A program made the translations under genes and the position numbers. A DNA stretch of 55,958 nucleotides from Pseudomonas folii (lineage in GTDB: Bacteria > Pseudomonadota > Gammaproteobacteria > Pseudomonadales > Pseudomonadaceae): contig NZ_JACONW010000018.1 in assembly GCF_014357575.1 (NCBI RefSeq), positions 1-55,958 of the forward strand. The letters are read 5' to 3'. Below the pieces are notes generated by a model that was not told where the DNA came from, made no database searches, and worked only from the letters and a program-made list of their open reading frames with translations. Shown piece after piece: positions 1-8,873 of this stretch; the stretch's first letter is position 1; each line of letters starts with the position of its first letter.

Positions 1-158
1 CGGGTATGCCGAGCGACAGCGAGGCACCCAGTGGTGGGGCAAGAGCGTTTTGCTTACTTTTGTCTGGGCCGGCTTCCGGATCCATCAAAAGTGAGGCGCT
101 GTAAAAGCGCAACCAATAGTGGCCGTGAAAGCGGTAACGGATATGTACACAAAAATCC
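1..158 (+). repeat. Dispersed repeat, copy A (cut by window edge)
   Basis: The same ~150-bp sequence occurs again at 11811-11957 (inverted) and 12425-12570 (direct). Shared blocks include GCCGAGC..GAGGCACC, GTGGTGGGGCA, a short hairpin core GCGCTGTAAAAGCGC and the end block GGATATGTACACA. It can be read as a short protein (GQERFAYFCLGRLPDPSKV), but the reading frame is simply carried along with the repeat. No transposase is present, so this is a non-autonomous dispersed element. Nothing recognisable lies between it and brnQ. Confidence 0.8.
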
Positions 159-390
159 CGACATAGAAATTGATGCCGACACTTCGACCCCCAACTGTGC
201 GTTCATCGGCCGCTTCGCCCTCTATTAGTGCAATAAACACGCAAATTGGTTAGGCTAGCCGCCATTTTGTGCATCGCGGGTCTCACAAGGAGCCGTTGCA
301 CAGCGGCTCGTCCTAAAAGGACCGGCATGAATTTCCCCCACTCAACGGGAAATCGCCCTCCAATTCCGATTCTGAAGTGTGGTTTTCTCA

Positions 391-1704
391 ATGAAAGTGT
401 TGAAAGGTCAGGACATCCTGGCACTGGGTTTCATGACGTTTGCCCTGTTCGTCGGGGCTGGCAACATCATCTTCCCGCCCATCGTAGGCCTGCAGGCCGG
501 GCCGCACGTGTGGATGGCGGCGCTGGGCTTTCTGGTTACTGCGGTTGGCCTGCCAGTGGTCACCGTCATCGCACTGGCCAAGGTCGGTGGGGCAATGGAT
601 GCGCTGAGTAGTCCGATTGGGAAGGTCGCTGGCAGTGTTCTCGCCGCTGTCTGTTATCTGGCCGTCGGCCCGCTGTTTGCCACGCCACGCACAGCGACTG
701 TCTCTTTCGAAGTCGGTCTCGCGCCCTTGACGGGGGACAGCGCGACAGCGTTGTTTCTTTACAGTCTCGTGTACTTCCTGATCGTGCTCTGGGTGTCTTT
801 TTACCCAGGTCGTTTGCTGGACACAGTAGGGCGCTTTCTGGCGCCGCTGAAAATCATCGCGCTGGCGGTGCTGGGAATTGCAGCTTTCGCGCTGCCCGCA
901 GGAGATATCGGTGTTGCTGAGCCAGCTTATGTCGCTGCGCCGTTTTCCCAGGGCTTTATCAATGGCTACCTGACCATGGATACCCTGGGCGCGCTGGTAT
1001 TCGGTATTGTCATCGTCAATGCCATTCGTTCCAGAGGCGTTGAATCGCCGCAGTTGATTACCCGGTACGCGATCATTGCCGGTTTGATTGCGGGTGTTGG
1101 GCTGGCACTGGTTTATATCAGTCTGTTCCGTCTGGGCTCCGGCAGTCATGCCGTTGCAGCGGGGGCGAGCAATGGCGCGGCTGTGTTGCATGCCTACGTG
1201 CAACATACCTTCGGTTCGCTGGGGAGTGGCTTCCTCGCGGTGCTCATCTCGCTGGCCTGTCTGGTCACTGCTGTGGGCCTGACATGTGCCTGTGCCGAGT
1301 ATTTCGCCAAGGTATTGCCGCTGTCATACAAGACTCTGGTGATAATTCTGGCGGCATTCTCGTTGCTGGTTTCGAACCTGGGCCTGACCAAGCTGATTCT
1401 GTTCTCGATTCCGGTACTGACGGCTATTTATCCGCCCTGCATTGTTCTGGTCGCGCTGAGTTTCTGCAAAAGCTTCTGGTACTCCCAAGGCCGTATGGTT
1501 GCGCCGGTGATGCTGGTCGCGTTTGTGTTCGGCCTAATTGATGCGGTCAAAGGCGCCGGCTTCACAGATTACTTGCCTCATGCCTTGAGCAATTTGCCTC
1601 TGAGTGAGCAAGGTCTGGCCTGGCTGATCCCTGCAGTCATTGTTCTGTGTGTCGCGTTTGTCTTTGATCGGGTTATCGGCAAGCGTAACGAGGCACTGGC
1701 CTGA
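391..1704 (+). CDS. brnQ: Branched-chain amino acid:cation symporter, BrnQ/LIVCS family
   Basis: This inner-membrane carrier imports leucine, isoleucine and valine with Na+ or H+. The 437-residue product starts [20 protein letters not shown] and contains the family hallmark [11 protein letters not shown] near residues 22-32. About twelve hydrophobic segments run to the C-terminus. The ATG at 391 is preferred to the in-frame TTG at 379 because homologs begin with MK. The gene stands alone and ends at a strong hairpin terminator. It corresponds to braB of P. aeruginosa by position upstream of htpG (known synteny, recalled rather than computed). Confidence 0.93.
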   Translation: MKVLKGQDILALGFMTFALFVGAGNIIFPPIVGLQAGPHVWMAALGFLVTAVGLPVVTVIALAKVGGAMDALSSPIGKVAGSVLAAVCYLAVGPLFATPRTATVSFEVGLAPLTGDSATALFLYSLVYFLIVLWVSFYPGRLLDTVGRFLAPLKIIALAVLGIAAFALPAGDIGVAEPAYVAAPFSQGFINGYLTMDTLGALVFGIVIVNAIRSRGVESPQLITRYAIIAGLIAGVGLALVYISLFRLGSGSHAVAAGASNGAAVLHAYVQHTFGSLGSGFLAVLISLACLVTAVGLTCACAEYFAKVLPLSYKTLVIILAAFSLLVSNLGLTKLILFSIPVLTAIYPPCIVLVALSFCKSFWYSQGRMVAPVMLVAFVFGLIDAVKGAGFTDYLPHALSNLPLSEQGLAWLIPAVIVLCVAFVFDRVIGKRNEALA

Positions 1705-1766
1705 TCTAATGGCATGAGATAAACGTTCGGAAAAATATCGACAGGCGAGTGTATTAAACGTGTAAC

Positions 1767-1797
1767 TAATAAAGCCCGCTCATGGCGGGCTTTATTA
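1767..1797. terminator. Bidirectional rho-independent terminator
   Basis: A 13-bp perfect stem (TAATAAAGCCCGC with its complement) closes a 5-base loop and is flanked by A and T runs on both sides. It lies between the convergent brnQ and lipoprotein genes and can stop both. Confidence 0.88.
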
Positions 1798-1824
1798 TAT
1801 GAAAAGTCGGGGAAACTTTTCGGC

Positions 1825-2082
1825 TTACTTGGTGGTCGCTGGATCTTGAGTCGTCTTGCCAGCTTCCTGAGCGCGCTGTGCGTCCGCTTCGGCATTCTTC
1901 TGAGCGGCTTCCTGACTTTCTTTGGCCGCGTCGTTCACTTTGTCCTGAGCCTTTTGCATCGACTCCTGAGATTCTTGAGCTGCTTTGTTCGCATCTTGTT
2001 GAGTGTTCTCGGATTTCTTGTCGCAAGCGGCAAGGCCCAAGGTGGCAGAGAGCATCAAGGCATAAGCTAAAGTATTGCGCAT
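1825..2082 (-). CDS. Small Ala/Gln/Lys-rich lipoprotein
   Basis: An 85-residue protein with a lipoprotein signal peptide: MRNTLAYALMLSATLGLAAC, with lipobox LAAC and acylated Cys20. The mature part is almost entirely Lys, Gln, Glu, Ala, Asp and Ser, with repeating QES/KAQ patterns, and is predicted to be an amphipathic helix or coiled coil. A strong AAGGAG ribosome site lies 8-9 bases before the ATG. The composition recalls small stress-induced or envelope-spanning lipoproteins, but no specific function can be given. It is transcribed alone toward the shared terminator. Confidence 0.85.
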   Translation of the reverse strand: MRNTLAYALMLSATLGLAACDKKSENTQQDANKAAQESQESMQKAQDKVNDAAKESQEAAQKNAEADAQRAQEAGKTTQDPATTK

Positions 2083-2568
2083 GGGGTGTTTCTCCTTATT
2101 GAATATCTACGAGCCTAAGAGCCCTGCGTGTTAAGTTAAGTTCCACCTCTTTTTTCGCGAATTGAATTTGTATGTCAGGCGCACAATCAAGGGCTGTGCG
2201 GCGCCAGGGTAACTTTAGATAAAAATATAAAACGGGTCGCACGCTTTGCGAGTGAAAGCCTTGTGTTTGAGCGGGTCGGGGGTTTTCTTTCCGCGTCGGG
2301 CTCTGCCAGGCATCTGCAGTGCAATGATTCAGTGTGGAAGCAAATGGCATCACGCAGGCGCTGCGTTATTCCAAGAAAATCATAGGAGGGCCGAATGCGG
2401 GCGTTGTGCATGTGTGCCTCAAGCGCACACTTGTCCTCTGTTTGAGCACGCTCGCCATTGATACGGATTGCGAATGTCGCGATCGCTGCTTCCCCTCGCT
2501 GTAGAGCTGATTGCCACAGCGCGAGCGCATTTCAAAATAGAAGACTTGTAGATCGAATCAGGCAGGCC
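2083..2568. other. Intergenic region between lipoprotein gene and htpG promoter
   Basis: About 485 bases without a convincing gene. Short open frames on both strands lack ribosome sites and Pseudomonas-like codon use. It should hold the lipoprotein promoter near its left end. No repeat or RNA gene was recognised. Confidence 0.6.
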
Positions 2569-2597
2569 CTTGAAATCCGAGACCCAGCCCCCACTTT
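2569..2597 (+). promoter_or_regulatory. Sigma-32 heat-shock promoter of htpG
   Basis: CTTGAAA at 2569-2575, a 13-base spacer, then CCCCAC at 2589-2594 followed by TTTGAT. This matches the RpoH consensus CTTGAAA-N13..14-CCCCATnT with one clear deviation in the -10 box. It lies about 80 bases upstream of htpG, in the right orientation. Confidence 0.85.
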
Positions 2598-2608
2598 GAT
2601 GACAACCC

Positions 2609-2644
2609 GCCGCCAGACACCGGTTCCGGCTTGTGTCTGGCGGC
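2609..2644 (+). promoter_or_regulatory. Hairpin at the 5' end of the htpG leader
   Basis: A 12-bp perfect inverted repeat (GCCGCCAGACAC and its complement) encloses a 12-base loop that can itself form a small CCGG..CCGG stem. It would begin within about 10 bases of the predicted heat-shock transcript start. The GGAG ribosome site at 2660-2663 lies outside the stem. A protective 5' stem is therefore more likely than a ROSE-type thermometer, although a larger fold cannot be excluded. Confidence 0.6.
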
Positions 2645-2673
2645 TTATGCCATCTGATTGGAGTTTGATGACC

Positions 2674-4578
2674 ATGAGTGTGGAAACTCAAAAGGAAACC
2701 CTGGGCTTCCAGACCGAGGTAAAGCAGCTGCTGCACCTCATGATCCACTCGCTGTATTCCAACAAGGAAATCTTCCTTCGCGAGTTGATCTCTAACGCCT
2801 CTGACGCCGTCGATAAACTACGCTTCGAAGCACTGTCCAAGCCGGACCTGCTTGAAGGCGGCGCGGAGCTGAAAATTCGCGTGAGCTTCGACAAGGAAGC
2901 GAAAACCGTCACGCTGGAAGACAACGGCATCGGTATGAACCGTGACGACGTGGTCACCCATCTGGGTACCATCGCCAAGTCCGGTACCGCTGATTTCATG
3001 AAAAACCTGTCTGGCGATCAGAAAAAAGATTCGCACCTGATCGGTCAGTTCGGTGTGGGCTTCTATTCGGCCTTTATCGTTGCCGATCAGGTTGAAGTAT
3101 TCAGCCGTCGTGCTGGCACACCTGCCAGCGAAGGCGTGCACTGGTCTTCCAAAGGCGAAGGCGAGTTTGAAGTTGCCAACGTCGAGAAGGCCGAGCGCGG
3201 TACTCGTATCGTCCTGCATCTCAAGAGCGGTGAAGACGAGTTTGCGGACGGCTACCGTCTGCGCAACATCATCAAGAAATACTCCGATCACATCGCCTTG
3301 CCGATCGAGCTGCCGAAAGAATCCGCCGCTGCCGAAGGCGAAGAGGCTCCGGCTGTTGAGTGGGAAACCGTCAACCGTGCCAGCGCGCTCTGGACCCGTT
3401 CCCGTACCGATGTGAAGGACGAGGAATATCAGGAGTTCTACAAGCATGTCGCCCACGACTTCGAGAACCCGCTGAGCTGGAGCCACAACAAGGTCGAAGG
3501 CAAGCTGGAATACACCTCTCTGTTGTATGTGCCTGCTCGCGCGCCGTTCGACCTGTATCAGCGTGAAGCGCCCCGTGGCCTGAAGCTGTATGTGCAGCGC
3601 GTGTTCGTCATGGATCAGGCTGAGTCGTTCCTGCCGCTCTACATGCGTTTCGTCAAAGGCGTGGTCGATTCCAATGACCTGTCCCTGAACGTTTCCCGTG
3701 AAATTCTGCAGAAAGACCCGATCATCGATTCGATGAAGTCGGCGCTGACCAAGCGTGTCCTGGACATGCTCGAAAAACTGGCGAAAAACGAGCCTGAGCA
3801 ATACAAAGGCTTCTGGAAGAACTTCGGTCAGGTCATGAAAGAAGGCCCTGCAGAAGACTTCGCCAACAAAGAGAAAATCGCCGGTCTGCTGCGGTTCGCC
3901 TCGACTCACGAAGAGGGCGGCGAGCAAGTCGTTTCTCTGGCCGAATACCTGGCTCGTGCCAAGGAAGGTCAGGACAAGATTTACTACCTCACCGGTGAAA
4001 CCTACGCACAGGTCAAGAACAGCCCGCACCTTGAAGTCTTCCGCAAGAAAGGCATCGAAGTGTTGCTGCTGACCGACCGTATCGATGAGTGGCTGATGAG
4101 CTACCTCAGCGATTTCGACGGCAAAGGTTTTGTTGATGTGGCACGCGGTGATCTGGATCTGGGCAAGCTTGACTCCGAAGAGGACAAGAAAGCCCAGGAA
4201 GAAATCGCCAAGGACAAAGAAGGTCTGGTCGAACGTCTGAAAGCAGCGCTGGGCGAATCTGTCAGCGAAGTTCGGGTTTCCCATCGTCTGACCGACTCTC
4301 CTGCGATCCTGGCCATTGGCGAGGCTGATCTGGGCTTGCAGATGCGTCAGATCCTCGAAGCCAGCGGCCAGAAGGTTCCGGATTCCAAGCCGATCTTCGA
4401 ATTCAACCCGGCGCATCCGCTGATCGGCAAGCTGGATGCCGAGCAGAGTGAAGAGCGCTTTGGCGACCTGTCGCACATCCTGTTCGATCAGGCTGCGTTG
4501 GCAGCCGGTGATAGCTTGAAGGATCCGGCGGCTTACGTGCGCCGTCTGAACAAGTTACTGGTCGAGTTGTCGGTTTAA
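2674..4578 (+). CDS. htpG: Molecular chaperone HtpG (Hsp90)
   Basis: ATP-dependent cytoplasmic Hsp90 chaperone, 634 residues, the usual length. The N-terminal GHKL ATPase shows [10 protein letters not shown] with catalytic Glu37 and Asn41, DNGIGM at 83-88 and GQFGVGF at 124-130. The middle domain carries the [10 protein letters not shown] segment with its conserved Arg, and a dimerisation domain follows. The ATG at 2674 gives the classical [10 protein letters not shown] start. An in-frame ATG two codons earlier (2668) is closer to the GGAG site and cannot be ruled out. Transcription is from the sigma-32 promoter upstream and ends at 4592-4617. Confidence 0.97.
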   Translation: MSVETQKETLGFQTEVKQLLHLMIHSLYSNKEIFLRELISNASDAVDKLRFEALSKPDLLEGGAELKIRVSFDKEAKTVTLEDNGIGMNRDDVVTHLGTIAKSGTADFMKNLSGDQKKDSHLIGQFGVGFYSAFIVADQVEVFSRRAGTPASEGVHWSSKGEGEFEVANVEKAERGTRIVLHLKSGEDEFADGYRLRNIIKKYSDHIALPIELPKESAAAEGEEAPAVEWETVNRASALWTRSRTDVKDEEYQEFYKHVAHDFENPLSWSHNKVEGKLEYTSLLYVPARAPFDLYQREAPRGLKLYVQRVFVMDQAESFLPLYMRFVKGVVDSNDLSLNVSREILQKDPIIDSMKSALTKRVLDMLEKLAKNEPEQYKGFWKNFGQVMKEGPAEDFANKEKIAGLLRFASTHEEGGEQVVSLAEYLARAKEGQDKIYYLTGETYAQVKNSPHLEVFRKKGIEVLLLTDRIDEWLMSYLSDFDGKGFVDVARGDLDLGKLDSEEDKKAQEEIAKDKEGLVERLKAALGESVSEVRVSHRLTDSPAILAIGEADLGLQMRQILEASGQKVPDSKPIFEFNPAHPLIGKLDAEQSEERFGDLSHILFDQAALAAGDSLKDPAAYVRRLNKLLVELSV

Positions 4579-4591
4579 TATTCCGAGTCAA

Positions 4592-4617
4592 AGAAAACCC
4601 GCTTCGGCGGGTTTTCT
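4592..4617 (+). terminator. Rho-independent terminator of htpG
   Basis: An 11-bp stem AGAAAACCCGC/GCGGGTTTTCT closes on a stable UUCG tetraloop, 13 bases after the htpG stop. Confidence 0.9.
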
Positions 4618-4662
4618 GATTGTGCTCCACCCATTTGTCTTTCATTACTTGAGGAGTCAACG

Positions 4663-5394
4663 ATGAGCAGCAACGTTTCTGTGCGTTCAGTGGTGTACCA
4701 GATCGACGGTCAGCCTTACGAGAGCCGTTTGGTATTCGACTCGGGTGACGCGTCGTCACGTCCCGGTCTGCTGATGGCCCCTAACTGGATGGGTGTTACT
4801 GAAGGCGCCGAGAAAATTGCTCAGGCAGTCGCAGAACAGGGTTATGTAGTGTTCCTGGCCGACCTTTACGGTCAAGGTACGCGCCCACAGAACAACGATC
4901 AGGCTGGCGCGGCGATGATGCCGCTCAAAGATGACCGTGCACTGCTGCGCAAGCGCATGCAGGCCGCTCTGGATCAATTGCTGGCCCAGACTGATGCGCC
5001 GGTTGACGCTGATAAAGTCGCTACCTTCGGTTTCTGCTTCGGCGGTTGCTGTTCTCTTGAGCTGGCGCGTACTGGCGCTAACCTGAAAGCAGCCGTGTCA
5101 TTCCATGGCACGCTGGACACGCCGAACCCGGCTGATGCGAAAAACATCAAGGGTGCGGTATTGGTGCTGCACGGTGCTTCGGATCCACTGGTACCGAAAG
5201 AGCAGTTGCCAGCATTCGAAGCTGAAATGAATGCCGCAGGTGTGGACTGGCAATTGCTGAGCTACGGCGGGGCCGTGCATTCGTTCACCGACCCTCACGC
5301 GCAAACACCGGGCATGATGCAGTACGACGAAAAGACCGCCAAGCGCGCTTTCGTGTCGATGCATAACCTGCTGGATGAAGTGTTCAAAGGCTGA
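4663..5394 (+). CDS. Dienelactone hydrolase family protein
   Basis: A 243-residue cytoplasmic alpha/beta hydrolase. The nucleophile motif is GFCFGG with Cys125, the acid is Asp174 (GASDPLVP) and the histidine is His206 (GAVHSF), which is the Cys-Asp-His triad typical of dienelactone hydrolases. A GAGGAG ribosome site precedes the ATG. The gene follows htpG, as its counterpart does in P. aeruginosa, and no aromatic-degradation genes are nearby. The natural substrate is therefore probably a general ester or lactone rather than a chlorocatechol intermediate. Confidence 0.88.
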   Translation: MSSNVSVRSVVYQIDGQPYESRLVFDSGDASSRPGLLMAPNWMGVTEGAEKIAQAVAEQGYVVFLADLYGQGTRPQNNDQAGAAMMPLKDDRALLRKRMQAALDQLLAQTDAPVDADKVATFGFCFGGCCSLELARTGANLKAAVSFHGTLDTPNPADAKNIKGAVLVLHGASDPLVPKEQLPAFEAEMNAAGVDWQLLSYGGAVHSFTDPHAQTPGMMQYDEKTAKRAFVSMHNLLDEVFKG

Positions 5395-5411
5395 CACGAG
5401 AGACTGAATAA

Positions 5412-5490
5412 CGGTAGGAGCGAACTTGTTCGCGAGGCGATGTGCCTGAATACGCAGGCCCAACCTTGCGAACAAGTTCGCTCCTGCCGT
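5412..5490. repeat. REP pair (GTAGGAGCGAACTTG class)
   Basis: Two inverted palindromic units, ACGGTAGGAGCGAACTTGTT and its near-exact complement, are separated by about 30 bases. This is the typical REPIN arrangement between convergent genes. The same class forms the tandem array at 48.5-49.2 kb. Confidence 0.85.
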
Positions 5491-5494
5491 GGTG

Positions 5495-6346
5495 TTACGG
5501 CAACTCAATCCTGCCAATCTCCCCCGGCACTGTTGGCCAGTCGCCACCTGCCCAGCGGGTTCTTGCCTGTTCGATCAGTGCCGTATCACTGGCGACAAAA
5601 TTCCAGTTCATGCGTCGTGGCCCGTCCAGTGGTGCGCCGCCGATCAGTACCGCGTGGCACTCACTTTCCGCACACAGATTTACCATCTGCCCTCGCTCAA
5701 GCACGACCAGCGTTCTGGCTTCCAGCGGCTCGGCATCCACTGACGCTTCACCGCTGATCACGTATAGCGCGCGCTCTTCATGTTCGTCAGGTATCTGCAA
5801 GGTCGTCGCGGTTTGCATGTGCAGTTCGGCATACAGCGTCGGTGACAACACCGGGACCGGCGAGGTCAGGCAAAAACCAGTACCGGCAATCATCCTGATC
5901 TGAATACCAGGAGTGTCAGCAACCGGCAGACTGCTGGCCGGGTGATGACTGTAATGACCTTCACCTCTCTCGTGGCTTTTGGGCGAAGCCAGCCACACCT
6001 GCAAGCCGTGCATGCGCGAGCCGCTGGCCATGAGGTCGGCGGGCGTGCGCTCGATGTGGGCGATGGCTGCGCCTGACGTCATCCAGCTGACCTCTCCGGG
6101 GGCGACTTGCTGGTCGCTGCCGAGGCTGTCCTTGTGCAAAAGACGGCCCTCGAACAAGTACGTCAGCGTCGACAGGCCAATATGCGGGTGCTGGCGAATA
6201 TCCATGCCTTTGCCCGGCGCGTAGTCCGTCTCCAGCATGTGATCGAAAAATACAAACGGGCCGACACTGCGGCATTTGGCCGAAGGCAAGGGGCGCAGGA
6301 TTGGCTGGCCTTCCACGTTTTCGGCGCGGGGTTTGATGGTAAGCAT
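5495..6346 (-). CDS. Pirin family protein
   Basis: A 283-residue bicupin. The N-terminal cupin has the pirin metal ligands His53 and His55 (HPHIG), His97 and Glu99 (HIERT). Several bacterial pirins are quercetin 2,3-dioxygenases or redox-linked regulators, but sequence alone does not decide the role here. The TGA lies only 5 bases from a REP pair. The OsmC-family gene lies upstream on the same strand with an 18-base gap, so the two are probably co-transcribed as a small redox/stress unit. Confidence 0.9.
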   Translation of the reverse strand: MLTIKPRAENVEGQPILRPLPSAKCRSVGPFVFFDHMLETDYAPGKGMDIRQHPHIGLSTLTYLFEGRLLHKDSLGSDQQVAPGEVSWMTSGAAIAHIERTPADLMASGSRMHGLQVWLASPKSHERGEGHYSHHPASSLPVADTPGIQIRMIAGTGFCLTSPVPVLSPTLYAELHMQTATTLQIPDEHEERALYVISGEASVDAEPLEARTLVVLERGQMVNLCAESECHAVLIGGAPLDGPRRMNWNFVASDTALIEQARTRWAGGDWPTVPGEIGRIELP

Positions 6347-6363
6347 CAGGCAGTTCTCGGCAG

Positions 6364-6765
6364 TCAGACCAGTAGGGTGCTGATGCTGATCTCGGCGGTG
6401 GTCATCAGCTTGTGAACGGGGCAGCGATCCGCGATACGGTGCAGTACCGTGCGCTGTTGTTCGCTGAGAGCCCCTTCAAGGGAGAGTTCGACGTTCAGGC
6501 GGTACTTGCCTTGTCTTTCTTCGTTGTCGTCGTGAGTGACCTTGACGGTGATGCCGGTCAGGGGGATGTCATGTTGCTTCGCGTACAGCTTGACGGTCAG
6601 TGTCTTGCACGAGGCCAGCGCCGCGTCGAAATAATCATGAGGGGAGGGCGCAGAGTTTTCGCCACCCAGCTCGACAGGCAGATCAGTAAACACCTCGTGT
6701 TGCTGGTTGATATCGATTTTGTGGCGAAACCCGTCAGGGCTAACGGTGCTGACGATGACAGACAT
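6364..6765 (-). CDS. OsmC family protein (peroxide-reducing type)
   Basis: A 133-residue OsmC/Ohr-fold protein with both redox cysteines, Cys53 in ASCKTLT and Cys115 in DRCPVHKL. In this family the pair reduces organic or fatty-acid hydroperoxides. The start MSVIVSTVSPDGF gives the family's normal length. It is the first gene of a likely two-gene unit with the pirin gene. Sequence does not distinguish it from YhfA-type OsmC members. Confidence 0.88.
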   Translation of the reverse strand: MSVIVSTVSPDGFRHKIDINQQHEVFTDLPVELGGENSAPSPHDYFDAALASCKTLTVKLYAKQHDIPLTGITVKVTHDDNEERQGKYRLNVELSLEGALSEQQRTVLHRIADRCPVHKLMTTAEISISTLLV

Positions 6766-6842
6766 GGCGGCCTCGGCTTGCAGGTAAAGGAAAATATCCT
6801 ACCCGCATAGCCGTTACTCGGCCTATAAAATCGGTGCTCATA

Positions 6843-6870
6843 AAAAAGGCGCCTCGAAAGGCGCCTTTTT
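6843..6870. terminator. Bidirectional terminator downstream of fabB
   Basis: A 12-bp stem AAAAAGGCGCCT closes on a CGAA loop and is followed by a T run on either strand. It lies 36 bases past the fabB stop, in front of the OsmC gene. Confidence 0.88.
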
Positions 6871-6905
6871 ACACGACTGAAGCTGAATCTACAGCGAGGA
6901 CGGAA

Positions 6906-8126
6906 TTACTTGCCCTGCCAGCGCTTCATGACCAATGTCGCGTTGGTGCCACCGAAGCCGAAGCTGTTGCTCATGACCTGGTCGATCTTTGCATCTTCCT
7001 GGGTCTTGAGCAGGATCGGCATGTCAGCGACAACCGGATCCAGTTCGTCAATGTTGGCCGAACCTGCGATGAAGTTGCCTTCCATCATCAGCATGCAGTA
7101 GATCGCTTCGTGAACGCCTGCGGCGCCCAGGGAGTGCCCCGACAGGCTCTTGGTGGAGCTGATGGCTGGAGCGTTGCCTGCGAACACTTCACGCACGCCT
7201 TCCATCTCTTTGGCATCGCCGACCGGAGTCGAAGTGCCGTGAGTGTTCAGGTAGTCGATAGGGCCTTCAACGGTGGACAAGGCCATCTGCATGCAGCGGA
7301 TTGCACCTTCGCCGCTCGGCGCGACCATATCGTAGCCATCGGAAGTAGCGCCGTAGCCCACGATTTCAGCGTAGATCTTGGCACCGCGGGCCAGAGCGTG
7401 TTCCAGCTCTTCAACCACGACCATACCGCCACCGCCTGCGATGACGAAGCCATCACGGTCAGCGTCGTAAGCGCGGGAAGCCTGTTCTGGAGTGTCGTTG
7501 CGCTTGCTGGACAATGCGCCCATGGCGTCGAACAGGAACGACTGGCTCCAGTGCTCTTCTTCACCACCACCGGCAAACACGATGTCCTGCTTACCCATCT
7601 GGATCTGTTCCATGGCGGTACCGATGCAGTGGGCACTGGTGGCGCAGGCAGAAGCGATGGAGTAGTTCAGGCCCTTGATCTTGAAGGGTGTGGCCAGACA
7701 AGCGGAAACCGTGCTGCTCATGGTACGCGTAACGCGGTATGGGCCAACGCGCTTGACGCCTTTTTCACGCAGGATATCCAGCGCTTCCATCTGGTTCAGT
7801 GTCGATGCACCACCGCTACCAGCGATCAGGCCGGTACGCGGATTGGAGACTTGCTCCTCGGTGAGGCCCGAGTCGGTAATCGCGTCCTTCATGGCCAGGT
7901 AGGCATAAGCTGCCGCGTGACCCACGAAGCGAAAGATCTTGCGATCGATCAGCTCTTCGAGGTTGAGGTCAATGGAGCCGGAAACCTGGCTACGCAGACC
8001 CATTTCGGCATATTCCGGATTGAAACGGATGCCAGGGCGGCTTGCACGCAGGTTGGCGGAGACGGTCTCTTTGTCATTGCCCAGGCACGAAACGATGCCC
8101 AGACCAGTGATAACGACGCGGCGCAT
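6906..8126 (-). CDS. fabB: 3-oxoacyl-ACP synthase I
   Basis: KAS I condenses malonyl-ACP with acyl-ACP and is required to elongate the cis-3-decenoyl-ACP made by FabA, the committed route to unsaturated fatty acids. The product has 406 residues. The catalytic triad is Cys161 (SACATSAH), His296 ([11 protein letters not shown]) and His331 (SGHSLGAAG), followed by the C-terminal FGFGGTNAT loop. It starts 11 bases after fabA and is clearly one operon with it, in the arrangement standard for Pseudomonas. Confidence 0.97.
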   Translation of the reverse strand: MRRVVITGLGIVSCLGNDKETVSANLRASRPGIRFNPEYAEMGLRSQVSGSIDLNLEELIDRKIFRFVGHAAAYAYLAMKDAITDSGLTEEQVSNPRTGLIAGSGGASTLNQMEALDILREKGVKRVGPYRVTRTMSSTVSACLATPFKIKGLNYSIASACATSAHCIGTAMEQIQMGKQDIVFAGGGEEEHWSQSFLFDAMGALSSKRNDTPEQASRAYDADRDGFVIAGGGGMVVVEELEHALARGAKIYAEIVGYGATSDGYDMVAPSGEGAIRCMQMALSTVEGPIDYLNTHGTSTPVGDAKEMEGVREVFAGNAPAISSTKSLSGHSLGAAGVHEAIYCMLMMEGNFIAGSANIDELDPVVADMPILLKTQEDAKIDQVMSNSFGFGGTNATLVMKRWQGK

Positions 8127-8137
8127 GCGGATAACCC

Positions 8138-8653
8138 TTAGAAGTTGTCAGTGGAGGTGAAGACGCCGACGCGAAGGCCTTCGGCGGTGTAGATCTCGCG
8201 ACCGTCGACAGTGACCGAGCCATCAGCGATGGCCAGGTTCAGCTTGCCCTTGAGGACGCGTTTGATCTGAATGTTATAGGTGACTTTTTTGGCGGTCGGC
8301 AAGACCTGGCCGAAGAACTTTACTTCGCCCGAACCCAGTGCACGACCACGGCCTGGCAGACCCTGCCAGCCGAGGAAGAAGCCAACCAGCTGCCACATGG
8401 CATCAAGGCCCAGGCAGCCCGGCATTACCGGGTCACCTTCGAAATGGCAGGCGAAGAACCACAGGTCCGGATTGATATCCAGCTCAGCGACCAATTCACC
8501 TTTGCCGTACTTGCCACCCTCTTCGCTGATGTGAGTGATCCGATCGACCATCAGCATGTTAGGGGCGGGCAGTTGCGCGTTACCTGGGCCGAACAGCTCA
8601 CCGCGACTGCAGCGCAGCAGGTCTTCCCGGGTAAAGGCGTTATGTTTGGTCAT
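8138..8653 (-). CDS. fabA: 3-hydroxydecanoyl-ACP dehydratase/isomerase
   Basis: A 171-residue bifunctional enzyme. It dehydrates 3-hydroxydecanoyl-ACP and isomerises trans-2- to cis-3-decenoyl-ACP. The active-site residues His70 ([15 protein letters not shown]) and Asp84 (GLDAMWQ) sit at the same numbers as in the E. coli enzyme. A GAGGAG ribosome site precedes the ATG. It is the first gene of the fabA-fabB operon. A palindrome at 8801-8816 upstream may be an operator for a FabR/DesT-like repressor. Confidence 0.97.
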   Translation of the reverse strand: MTKHNAFTREDLLRCSRGELFGPGNAQLPAPNMLMVDRITHISEEGGKYGKGELVAELDINPDLWFFACHFEGDPVMPGCLGLDAMWQLVGFFLGWQGLPGRGRALGSGEVKFFGQVLPTAKKVTYNIQIKRVLKGKLNLAIADGSVTVDGREIYTAEGLRVGVFTSTDNF

Positions 8654-8800
8654 GCGAGCTCCTCAATAATCTCGTGCGGCAGGGTGGGGCATCGTGTGCC
8701 CCGCAAGCCAGTCCTGGCCGGCTGACTCGCCAGGGGTCTGCCGGCAGCCTACTCATAGACTATTGCGTTGTAGTGAAAGTCACAGCACAAGATAAATGAA

Positions 8801-8816
8801 AGTACACTTGTGCACT
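8801..8816. promoter_or_regulatory. Candidate operator upstream of fabAB
   Basis: AGTACACTTGTGCACT is a near-perfect palindrome (6 of 7 arm positions), about 150 bases before fabA. TetR-type unsaturated-fatty-acid regulators such as DesT and FabR bind dyads of similar AGT..ACT layout. This is inference from shape and position only. Confidence 0.35.
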
Positions 8817-8873
8817 GAAATTTGCCATCCAGCCGACCACCAGGGCCGATTTAGCGGACAAGACTGCCGCAAT

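Noticed and set aside
31..228. A 65-residue protein at the window start
   Set aside because: It is the dispersed repeat read as protein; the same peptide reappears in the copy at 11811-11957.
2609..2644. A ROSE-type RNA thermometer in the htpG leader
   Set aside because: The ribosome site is not inside the visible stem and no U(U/C)GCU anti-SD was seen, so only a 5' hairpin is claimed.
2458..2673. A 72-residue N-terminal extension of HtpG
   Set aside because: It would start upstream of the sigma-32 promoter and is not part of Hsp90.
2818..4476. A 552-codon frame opposite htpG
   Set aside because: Antisense shadow of a highly conserved gene.
6834..8141. A 435-codon frame opposite fabB
   Set aside because: Antisense shadow; it begins inside the fabB terminator.
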